Below are positions 1 to 5,332 of a stretch of DNA of 6,287 nt, in pieces. The notes under the pieces were generated by a model. That model made no database searches and was not told where the DNA came from. It saw only the letters and a list, made by a program, of their open reading frames with translations. The DNA comes from Chloroflexota bacterium. GTDB lineage: Bacteria; Chloroflexota; Dehalococcoidia; Dehalococcoidales; UBA2162. Positions within the stretch are counted from its first letter, which is position 1. Every line of letters starts with the position of its first letter. The translations under genes and the position numbers were made by a program. The stretch is taken from contig JACPSA010000076.1 in the NCBI GenBank assembly GCA_016193545.1, forward strand, positions 1-6,287. The letters run 5' to 3'.

Positions 1-179
1 ATCCACTCCCAGTACATCTCTTCTGGTTGGTCATCATCAAAAAATCTGTAGCTTTTACCTTGACGAAATGGTGGGTCTACAAAAGAAAGGGCGATGTTAT
101 TTATGTCTCCTCCTATGAGATGTTGCCGGCAGTCGCCACCGTATATTTGGAAAAGAGAATTCGTCGTTTTAGAAACCAT
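1..179 (-). CDS. DNA methyltransferase, N4/N6 (amino-methylating) type, N-terminal fragment
   Basis: This reading frame was translated by hand and runs off the left edge after 59 complete codons. It begins MVSKTTNSLFQIYGGD and contains VDPPFRQGKSYRFFDDD, followed by an acidic stretch ending in YWEW. A 'GDC' segment followed within about 20 residues by DPPF (residues 35-38) and then GK.Y..FDD matches the start of beta-class amino-methyltransferases. In that class the catalytic motif IV ([DNS]PP[YFW]) comes first and the SAM-binding FxGxG motif lies near the C-terminus, here outside the window. Such enzymes methylate adenine N6 or cytosine N4 in a specific site. DPPF in place of the commoner DPPY is a tolerated variant. 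The ATG at 179 is preferred because GAGGG lies 7 nt upstream. An in-frame ATG at 230 and a GTG at 276 (overlapping the nrdJ stop) are possible but have weaker ribosome binding sites. It lies 92 bp downstream of nrdJ on the same strand. Whether a restriction enzyme accompanies it cannot be seen. Confidence 0.8.
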   Translation of the reverse strand, partial: MVSKTTNSLFQIYGGDCRQHLIGGDINNIALSFVDPPFRQGKSYRFFDDDQPEEMYWEW

Positions 180-239
180 AACCTCACCCTCTTTTGACTT
201 ATTGTAGGCCAAAAGCTCGAAAATATCCATGACCTTATC

Positions 240-257
240 ATACACGTTTCCGTGTAT
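240..257 (-). other. perfect 7-bp hairpin with GAAA tetraloop between nrdJ and the methyltransferase
   Basis: On the minus strand the transcript reads ATACACG-GAAA-CGTGTAT, a perfect 7-bp stem closed by a GNRA-type tetraloop, starting 14 nt after the nrdJ stop. No U-tract follows in the direction of nrdJ transcription (the next bases are GATAAGG), so it is not a standard intrinsic terminator. It could protect the nrdJ mRNA 3' end, act as a processing site, or be chance. In the plus direction a short T-run follows, but no gene there needs a terminator. Confidence 0.5.
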
Positions 258-271
258 TTTGTCAATAGTTT

Positions 272-2884
272 CTAGCACTTAGTATAGCCGCAGGCATGAC
301 AGACAAAGCAACCTTCCTGGTAGGCTAACAGGCCACCGCAGTCAGGACACTGCCCGGCGATGTTCCGTGCCAGTCCATAGTTTTCCGGCTTATTTACAGT
401 ATCACTATCATGATTACTACCCTTACCGGTGTCATCCTTTACCTGCTTTTCCAGCACGCTGGCAATAGCATCGGCACAGGAGAGCACCGCCTTACCCTCT
501 TCCCAGGCAATGGACGGACAACGGATACCGCGGAGCTGCTTCACTATCGAGGGAATCTCTACTCCTGACCTCAATGCCAGCGTGATAAGCCGGCAGATAG
601 CTTCAAGCTGGGCAGTAGCACAGCCTCCGGCTTTGCCGAGGGTCGAAAAAACTTCAAAAAGCCCCTCCTCATCAGAGGCTACAGTTACATACATATTGCC
701 ACAACCGGTAGTAACCTTCTCGACAAAAGCGGATGTCCTCTTCGGTCGCTTTCTGGGGGTAATCCCAACCCTTTCCAGCTCTTCTACTTTTTTCTCCACC
801 GGGCTGGTACTTAACGGCTGCGCTTCACGGCTCCTATCCCGGTAAATAGTTATCCCCTTTAGCTTCAAATCATAAGCCATCATATATACCTTGGCGATAT
901 CCTCACGGGTAGCCTCATAGGCGAAGTTGACCGTTTTCGATACGGCGTTGTTGGTGGACTTCTGGAAGGCGGCCTGCATCCGGACATGCCATTCGGGGTT
1001 TATTTCGTGGGCGGTTACAAACACCCGCTTGATTTTATCGGGCACGTCATCCATATCACTGAGGTGAGCACCCTCAGCCAGCCGCTGCATCAGCTCATCG
1101 GAGTAGAAGCCCTCTTTCTTAGCCACTTCCTCAAAATAGGGATGCACCTCGACCATGTGGGCACCATCCAGTATATTGTGAATATAGCTCAGAGCAAATA
1201 GCGGCTCGATACCACCTGAGCAGTTGGCGATGATGCTCAGCGTACCGGTAGGCGCAATAGTAGTCCTGGTCGCATTTCTCACTCGAATCCCATCACGGGC
1301 ATAAACGCTCCCCTCGAAGGCAGGGAATACCCCCCTTTCTTTAGCCAGCTCCTGCGAGGCTTTAGTCGCCTCATTAGAAATGGCTGCCATCACTTTCTCA
1401 GCCACCCGCAACGCTTCTTCCGAGTTATAGGGAATACCCAACTGGATGAGCATATCGGCAAAGCCCATTATCCCCAGCCCTATCTTCCTCGATTTCTTGG
1501 TCATTTCCTCTATTTGGAACAGAGGGAATTTATTGACATCGATAACATTATCCAGAAACCTGACGGCAACTTTGACCGTCCTGGCCAGCCTGGGATAATC
1601 AATCTCGGTAGCTCCGTGGGCAGTACGCAGCATTCTGGCTAGATTAATCGAGCCCAGGTTACATGACTCATAGGGCAGCAGTGGCTGCTCACCACAGGGG
1701 TTGGTGCTTTCAATCTTACCGAGATTCGGGGTGGGATTATCAGCATTTATCCGGTCGATGAAGATAATACCCGGGTCGCCGGTTTTCCAGGCCATATCCA
1801 CCATCCGGTTAAATACCTCGCTGGCATTAAGCTTGCCGGCCACCTCTTTAGTCCGCGGATTGACCAGATTATAATCGCTGCCCGCCTTGACTGCCTCCAT
1901 AAATTCAGTGTTGACCGCCACCGAAAGGTTAAAGTTAGTCAGGGAAGTAAGGTCCTCTTTGGCAACAATGAACCTCATAATGTCAGGGTGGTCAACATTA
2001 AGGATAGCCATATTAGCCCCACGCCGCATACCCCCCTGCTTGATAACATCAGTGGCACTATCAAAAGCCCGCATAAAGGAAACGGGACCGCTGGCGACTC
2101 CGCCGGTCGAACCCACCCGGTCGCTTTCCGGTCTGAGTCTGGAGAAGGAAAATCCCGTCCCGCCGCCACTCTTATGGATGAGCGCCGTATATTTCACCGC
2201 GTCGAAGATAGACTCCATCGAGTCTTCTACGGGCAGCACAAAACAAGCCGATAGTTGCCCCAGCTCCCGCCCGGCATTCATCAGGGTCGGCGAATTGGGC
2301 AGAAACTCCAGGCTAGCCATTACCCGGTAGAATTCTGCCTCTTTAGCCTTAACATCAGCCTCCGGATTATAGATAAGCTCCGCCGCCGCGATTGCCTGCG
2401 CTACACGGTGCAGCATTTCCTCTACGGTCTCGATAGGCTGGCCCTGTTTATCCTTCTTGAGATACCTCTTTTTGAGAACACTAAGGGCGTTTTCACTAAG
2501 ATTAATACCAGGTGCCAGTGACTCGCCACCGCTTCTCGCCACAGGTGGAACTTCCGGCTTGACCCGGCTCGCTGGTTCTGCCATAGGTTTGACCTCCCTT
2601 TTCTGAGCCGGCTCTTCCGCCGCCAGGATTTCTCTGACTACCGCCTGGATTTCAGATTTCGTTGGCAGGCTCTTCCTTTGCCGGCCAGACCTGGGCACAA
2701 GCTCTTCCATCCCGGGCAGGGTCTGCGGCCTTTCCAGACGCTCAATCACCTGGCTGGTCAGCCGCTCTATCTTATCCCGGTCACGCAGACCCATAGATTC
2801 GGCGTCAGCCACCACCGCCCTCAGAATTTCAGTGCGATTAAGCTCACTCGATTGTTTGTTGCCGGTTTGTTTGCCGATGTTCAT
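272..2884 (-). CDS. nrdJ: vitamin B12-dependent (class II) ribonucleoside-diphosphate reductase
   Basis: This enzyme reduces ribonucleotides to deoxyribonucleotides using adenosylcobalamin to generate a thiyl radical, so it needs neither oxygen nor a second subunit. The protein is 870 aa. Residues ~15-90 resemble part of an ATP-cone. Residues ~125-690 form the catalytic barrel: PNSPTLMNAG (196-205), first redox cysteine C214 in LSACF, GGGTGFSFSR (240-249), finger loop NPCGEQ with N395, radical C397 and E399, second redox cysteine C408, and PTGTLS (545-550), which holds substrate phosphate. Residues ~715-815 match the TSCPD domain common in NrdJ. The C-terminus is a cysteine-rich ribbon (C846, C849, C859, C862, C865) ending in C870, the usual shuttle region that passes electrons to the active-site disulfide. 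The ATG overlaps the nrdR stop as ATGA, with GAGGAG 6 nt upstream (2891-2896), so the two are probably translationally coupled. Absence of a small-subunit gene nearby and the presence of the TSCPD domain and cysteine tail separate it from class I NrdA. The oddity is the N-terminus, which lacks the KRDG strand of a normal ATP-cone. Confidence 0.96.
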   Translation of the reverse strand: MNIGKQTGNKQSSELNRTEILRAVVADAESMGLRDRDKIERLTSQVIERLERPQTLPGMEELVPRSGRQRKSLPTKSEIQAVVREILAAEEPAQKREVKPMAEPASRVKPEVPPVARSGGESLAPGINLSENALSVLKKRYLKKDKQGQPIETVEEMLHRVAQAIAAAELIYNPEADVKAKEAEFYRVMASLEFLPNSPTLMNAGRELGQLSACFVLPVEDSMESIFDAVKYTALIHKSGGGTGFSFSRLRPESDRVGSTGGVASGPVSFMRAFDSATDVIKQGGMRRGANMAILNVDHPDIMRFIVAKEDLTSLTNFNLSVAVNTEFMEAVKAGSDYNLVNPRTKEVAGKLNASEVFNRMVDMAWKTGDPGIIFIDRINADNPTPNLGKIESTNPCGEQPLLPYESCNLGSINLARMLRTAHGATEIDYPRLARTVKVAVRFLDNVIDVNKFPLFQIEEMTKKSRKIGLGIMGFADMLIQLGIPYNSEEALRVAEKVMAAISNEATKASQELAKERGVFPAFEGSVYARDGIRVRNATRTTIAPTGTLSIIANCSGGIEPLFALSYIHNILDGAHMVEVHPYFEEVAKKEGFYSDELMQRLAEGAHLSDMDDVPDKIKRVFVTAHEINPEWHVRMQAAFQKSTNNAVSKTVNFAYEATREDIAKVYMMAYDLKLKGITIYRDRSREAQPLSTSPVEKKVEELERVGITPRKRPKRTSAFVEKVTTGCGNMYVTVASDEEGLFEVFSTLGKAGGCATAQLEAICRLITLALRSGVEIPSIVKQLRGIRCPSIAWEEGKAVLSCADAIASVLEKQVKDDTGKGSNHDSDTVNKPENYGLARNIAGQCPDCGGLLAYQEGCFVCHACGYTKC

Positions 2885-3420
2885 CGCCGACTCCTCGGAC
2901 GTCCTTTAGCTACGGTCACCAACTCCTCATTGGGGAGCAAAGATAGTTGACTGGTAGGGCGGGAGACCTCTGTTTTATCAGTGACCAGACTATCTATCTC
3001 CCGCTTCAGGGCGGTGATATCAGCAAAGTCCCGGTAGACACTGGCAAAACGGATGTAAGCAATGTAGTCCAGTCTCTTTAACCGCTCCATAACCATATCA
3101 CCGATTATGGTCGTGGGTATCTCTGCTTTACCCTGGTGGTAAAGCTCAGCCTCAATATCGTCAGCCAGCTTATCGACGGCGCCGGTAGGCAACGGCCGTT
3201 TTTCACAAGCCTTCCGCAGACCGGCGAGCAGCTTATCTTTGCTGAACTCTTCACGCCTCTGGTCTTTCTTAATCACAAAAAGGCTGACCGGCTGCAACCG
3301 CTCATAAGTAGTAAAACGGGCGCTACAGCTCAGGCATTGCCGCCGGCGGCGCACGCCATCGTTGACATCACGAGAGTCAATAACCTTCGAATCATGATAA
3401 CCACAAAATGGACAATTCAT
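2881..3420 (-). CDS. nrdR: transcriptional repressor NrdR
   Basis: NrdR is a nucleotide-sensing repressor of ribonucleotide reductase operons. When its ATP-cone is loaded with dATP/ATP it binds paired NrdR boxes over the promoter. The protein is 179 aa. It has an N-terminal zinc ribbon beginning MNCPFCGYHDSKVIDSR, with ligands C3 and C6 plus C29 and C32 in RRRRQCLSCSARFTTYER. The arginine run at 24-27 is the usual DNA-contacting segment. The ATP-cone spans about residues 46-136 (VIKKDQRREEFSKDKLLAGL onward), ending in YIAYIRFASVYRDF. The family is usually about 150 aa. Here there is an extra tail of roughly 30 residues ending GRPRSRR, which is basic and probably flexible. The ATG at 3420 is chosen because family members begin M-x-CPFC. 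The GTG immediately upstream (3423) would add only one residue. No strong Shine-Dalgarno is seen. It is the first gene of the nrdR-nrdJ operon and overlaps nrdJ by 4 nt, so it most likely controls its own operon. Confidence 0.96.
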   Translation of the reverse strand: MNCPFCGYHDSKVIDSRDVNDGVRRRRQCLSCSARFTTYERLQPVSLFVIKKDQRREEFSKDKLLAGLRKACEKRPLPTGAVDKLADDIEAELYHQGKAEIPTTIIGDMVMERLKRLDYIAYIRFASVYRDFADITALKREIDSLVTDKTEVSRPTSQLSLLPNEELVTVAKGRPRSRR

Positions 3421-3429
3421 CACTAAACT

Positions 3430-3445
3430 CTACTGTATATTGGGC
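3430..3445. promoter_or_regulatory. candidate NrdR box 1 (downstream of transcription start)
   Basis: The plus strand reads ctactgtatattgggc. Compared by eye with the NrdR-box consensus acaCwAtATaTwGtgt recalled from the literature, it agrees at 11 of 16 positions, including the conserved C/w near the left and w/G near the right of the AT-rich core. It lies just downstream of the expected nrdR start and 10 bp before the nrdR ATG. Its centre is exactly 31 bp (three helical turns) from box 2, the spacing typical of paired NrdR boxes. Confidence 0.6.
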
Positions 3446-3454
3446 AACAAAGTC

Positions 3455-3483
3455 AAAGTACCACAACCTGTAGTATTTGTCAA
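3455..3483 (-). promoter_or_regulatory. sigma70-type promoter of nrdR-nrdJ
   Basis: On the minus strand there is a perfect -35 element TTGACA (3478-3483), a 17-bp spacer, and a -10 element TACTTT (3455-3460) that keeps the important TA...T positions. The predicted start is near 3447-3449, giving a leader of about 28 nt before the nrdR ATG at 3420. No comparable promoter was noticed inside nrdR ahead of nrdJ, consistent with a single operon. Confidence 0.65.
3461..3476. promoter_or_regulatory. candidate NrdR box 2 (inside the -35/-10 spacer)
   Basis: The plus strand reads ccacaacctgtagtat. It agrees with the recalled consensus acaCwAtATaTwGtgt at 11 of 16 positions. Both half-sites are recognisable (CAA and TAG at the expected places), while the four central bases are degenerate. 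It fills almost the whole 17-bp spacer of the nrdR promoter, so a bound repressor would block RNA polymerase. Alone it would be weak evidence. The exact 31-bp phasing with box 1 raises confidence. Confidence 0.5.
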
Positions 3484-3540
3484 GGGTTAGCTGAGATATT
3501 TATTCCCATAATATTCAGGGCAACAAAGATTTTATTTTTA

Positions 3541-3550
3541 CCCAATTGGG
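3541..3550. promoter_or_regulatory. 10-bp perfect palindrome upstream of ku
   Basis: CCCAATTGGG is a perfect palindrome placed just upstream of the candidate ku -35 element (3560-3565). It could be an operator half of a larger site or part of a divergent control element. It is short enough to occur by chance, and no known regulator is matched to it. Confidence 0.3.
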
Positions 3551-3559
3551 ACGTGGTTA

Positions 3560-3587
3560 TTGCCAGCCTTCTATGGTATCTTATTCT
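3560..3587 (+). promoter_or_regulatory. candidate promoter of ku
   Basis: TTGCCA (3560-3565, five of six matches to the -35 consensus) is followed after 16 bp by TATTCT (3582-3587, four of six matches to -10). The start would be near 3594, leaving a short leader that contains the strong Shine-Dalgarno AGGAGGTG at 3607-3614. The spacing is acceptable but the -10 is weak, so this is a candidate only. Confidence 0.4.
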
Positions 3588-3618
3588 TTAAGAGACATCA
3601 ACTATCAGGAGGTGGGCT

Positions 3619-4398
3619 ATGCCAAGAGCCTTTTGGAAAGGCGTCATCAGCTTTGGACTTGTTGCCATACCGGTTAAAATGTATGTAGGTACTGAGAGCA
3701 AGACATTGAGTTTTCATCTTCTCCACAAAAAGTGCCTCACCCGGCCCAAACAGGTATTACACTGCGAGACCGATGACGAGTATTTTAGCATTAAAGATAC
3801 GGTGCGAGGATACGAGGTCGCCAAGGAGCAGTACGTTGTCTTAAATGACAGCGATTTTGAAAAAGTGCCCATCAGGACTTCACATGCTATTGATATTCTC
3901 GGATTCGTCGAGGCGAAGGAAATAGACCCAATCTATTATTTCGGCATTCACTATCTGGAGCCTGAAGAGCTTGGCGCCAAACCTTTCCGACTTCTCAGAG
4001 AAGCACTGGAGAAAACAGGACGTGTAGGCGTCGCCAAAGTTTCCTTTCAGCGGCGGGAACATCTCGGTTGCCTGAGACCTCTCGAAGATATTCTGGTGCT
4101 ACATACCATGCACTATGCAACTGAGCTATTGTCAAGAAAAGAACTCTTTCCTTCGAAGACCCGAGTCACCGAGGCCGAGCTTGACATGGCTGTTTCACTG
4201 GTCAAGGCAATGGCTAAAAGCTTTACCCCGGAAGAATATAAGGATGAATACCAGGAAGCTCTGAAAAAGGTTATTGAAGCCAAGGTCACGGGCGAGAAGA
4301 TTGTTGCCCCGGCGGCACCCAAGGCAGAGATTGTCGACCTTATGGCGACGCTGCGTGCCAGCATCGAAGCTGCCAAGAAGGAACCAGCCATCAGGTAA
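3619..4398 (+). CDS. ku: Ku, bacterial non-homologous end-joining DNA-end-binding protein
   Basis: Bacterial Ku forms a homodimeric ring that threads onto double-strand break ends, protects them and recruits LigD. The protein is 259 aa, within the usual family range of about 250-300. The N-terminus MPRAFWKGVISFGLVAIPVK is the family signature, followed by SFHLLH (31-36), the conserved RGYE segment with YVVL (63-75), and the beta-barrel core to about residue 200, including HYLEPE and LEDILVLHTMHY. The C-terminal stretch with PAAPKAEIVDLMATLRASIE (231-250) corresponds to the conserved short region after the core that in other bacteria contacts LigD. Where many Ku proteins carry a C..C-type pair near residues 40-55, this one has C39 and C49 in a different arrangement. 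The ATG is supported by AGGAGG 6 nt upstream. It is transcribed divergently from nrdR, and its stop overlaps the convergent DUF72 gene by 8 bp. A partner ligD lies 0.9 kb downstream on the same strand. Confidence 0.96.
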   Translation: MPRAFWKGVISFGLVAIPVKMYVGTESKTLSFHLLHKKCLTRPKQVLHCETDDEYFSIKDTVRGYEVAKEQYVVLNDSDFEKVPIRTSHAIDILGFVEAKEIDPIYYFGIHYLEPEELGAKPFRLLREALEKTGRVGVAKVSFQRREHLGCLRPLEDILVLHTMHYATELLSRKELFPSKTRVTEAELDMAVSLVKAMAKSFTPEEYKDEYQEALKKVIEAKVTGEKIVAPAAPKAEIVDLMATLRASIEAAKKEPAIR

Positions 4399-5284
4399 TC
4401 TTTAATAGTCCCTTCATCTGCGTAGCGTTCTTGACAGGAAAGTCCGCATGCTTATTCTTAAAGATAACGTGTAGCTCTTTGGCACCTTCTGCCATGGACC
4501 GGATTTTGGGGACCCATTCCTTTAGCTCATCTTCGCTGTAAAGATAGCTGAATTTTTCAGTTGATGGGAGACCTTTACCTTCCCAGTTATCCTTGTTCCG
4601 TCCATGGAAGCGGACAAGCGCAAGCGGTGCTGTGACCTCTGCTACTGGTGGCACGCTCGACTTAAATCCCTGAGGTTCATCCACACAAACCAGAGCAATG
4701 CCGTGCTTACGGAGAAACTCCAGAGTTTCTTCACGGCGTTTCTCCAGCCAGCTACCCACGCGGAATTCTACTGCCATCTGATAATCCGGCAGTTTCTCCC
4801 GGCATCTGGCAATGTAATCGAAGTTCTTTGGCTCGGGATGAAACCAAGGCGGGAACTGAAAAAGCCCCGCACCAAGTCTGCCGGCGGTCCGGAAAGCCTC
4901 CATAGTCCGGATAAGTATCGTCCAGAGTTCTTCGACTGCCGCGTCCGGGAGATGATGCAGATAAACATTTTCTTTGGCTTGAATCTGTCCTCCGTACTTT
5001 TCACGAATGGTTCGTGGAAGTGCGCTAAATGGTGTAGGATGCTGGGTAAAGAGGCTGAACACCTTGACATCGAAAGTGAAGCCATCAGGCGTGTTTTCCA
5101 ACCAGAGCGCCAGATTGCGCTGTGTCGGGAAGAAGTGATAGCTCGAATCTATCTCGGCAACAGAAAAACGAGCTGCATAATAGCTGAGCCTTTCTTCCGC
5201 TGTTTTGACTTCAGCCGGATAGAATCCGCTCTGTATCAGCTCTGGCTCCGCCCATGAGGATATTCCGACCAGATTTCGTCCCAT
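4391..5284 (-). CDS. DUF72 (YecE-like) family protein, function unknown
   Basis: The 297-aa product matches the DUF72 family, a TIM-barrel-like fold whose biochemical role is not established. Visible landmarks are VGISSWAEPE (6-15), FYPAEVKTAEERLSYYAARF (21-40), VAEIDSSYHFFPT (42-54), WLENTPDGFTFDVKVF (61-76), GAGLFQFPPWF (138-148), AVEFRVGSWL (171-180), VRFHGRN (224-230) and the terminal HVIFKNKHAD...KNATQM block (272-290), where many relatives have an FNN-type sequence. No signal peptide or membrane segment is apparent, so it is probably cytoplasmic. A TTG at 5290 would extend it by two residues. The ATG at 5284 is preferred because GAGG lies 7 nt before it. It sits between ku and ligD in the opposite direction, overlaps the ku 3' end by 8 bp, and shares a 48-bp divergent promoter region with ligD. 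The context suggests a link to DNA repair, but that is inference. The family is widespread and also occurs away from repair genes. Confidence 0.93.
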   Translation of the reverse strand: MGRNLVGISSWAEPELIQSGFYPAEVKTAEERLSYYAARFSVAEIDSSYHFFPTQRNLALWLENTPDGFTFDVKVFSLFTQHPTPFSALPRTIREKYGGQIQAKENVYLHHLPDAAVEELWTILIRTMEAFRTAGRLGAGLFQFPPWFHPEPKNFDYIARCREKLPDYQMAVEFRVGSWLEKRREETLEFLRKHGIALVCVDEPQGFKSSVPPVAEVTAPLALVRFHGRNKDNWEGKGLPSTEKFSYLYSEDELKEWVPKIRSMAEGAKELHVIFKNKHADFPVKNATQMKGLLKIT

Positions 5285-5299
5285 TTTCAAACCTCGTCT

Positions 5300-5323
5300 G
5301 GACAGTTGTCCTATAAAATTATA
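5300..5323. repeat. two abutting 12-bp inverted repeats in the DUF72-ligD intergenic region
   Basis: GGACA-GT-TGTCC (5300-5311) is followed directly by TATAA-AA-TTATA (5312-5323). Each has perfect 5-bp arms around a 2-bp centre. Together they cover most of the 48-bp divergent promoter region and overlap both predicted promoters. The first is a plausible dimeric operator. The second may simply reflect back-to-back -10 elements. No regulator is known for it. Confidence 0.5.
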
Positions 5324-5326
5324 GCA
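5318..5326 (-). promoter_or_regulatory. extended -10 promoter of the DUF72 gene
   Basis: The minus strand reads TGC-TATAAT, a perfect -10 hexamer (5318-5323) preceded by the TGn extended -10 motif. No good -35 was found 16-18 bp upstream, as is usual for extended -10 promoters. The start would be near 5310, leaving about 26 nt of leader before the ATG at 5284, with GAGG in it. Confidence 0.55.
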
Positions 5327-5332
5327 TTAAGT

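Larger units (their letters stand above)
3442..3528 (+). repeat. pair of 11-bp direct repeats GGGCAACAAAG in the nrdR-ku control region
   Basis: GGGCAACAAAG occurs at 3442-3452 and again at 3518-3528, 76 bp apart. Both copies are preceded by ATATT, directly in the first and with two extra bases (CA) in the second. The left copy overlaps the edge of NrdR box 1. This may be a local duplication of part of the operator region or a second regulatory element. No function is assigned. Confidence 0.55.
5299..5327 (+). promoter_or_regulatory. candidate promoter of ligD, possibly leaderless
   Basis: TGGACA (5299-5304, five of six to -35) is followed after 17 bp by TAGCAT (5322-5327, four of six to -10). 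The start would fall at about 5334, essentially on the ligD ATG at 5333, which implies a leaderless mRNA. That agrees with the lack of any Shine-Dalgarno before the ATG. The -10 overlaps that of the divergent DUF72 promoter, so the two would compete for polymerase. The evidence is modest. Confidence 0.35.

Noticed and set aside
240..260. Intrinsic terminator for nrdJ
   Set aside because: The hairpin is real but no U-run follows it on the nrdJ strand. The short T-run lies on the other side.
429..1201. Plus-strand open frames opposite nrdJ (such as 429-845 and 986-1201)
   Set aside because: They lie antisense within the strongly conserved nrdJ coding region, show no recognisable domains and have no ribosome binding sites worth noting.
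1887..2950. Several 60-150 codon frames overlapping the N-terminal half of nrdJ on both strands
   Set aside because: They are shadow frames of nrdJ. Their translations are rich in Ser, Pro and Arg without any family motif.
3421..3423. GTG start for NrdR one codon upstream of the ATG
   Set aside because: It would give MMNCPFC. The family pattern M-x-CPFC and the ATG make 3420 the better start.
4604..5257. 217-codon plus-strand frame opposite the DUF72 gene
   Set aside because: The minus-strand product carries clear DUF72 landmarks throughout its length. The opposite frame has no recognisable motif, and a long antisense frame is expected from codon bias.
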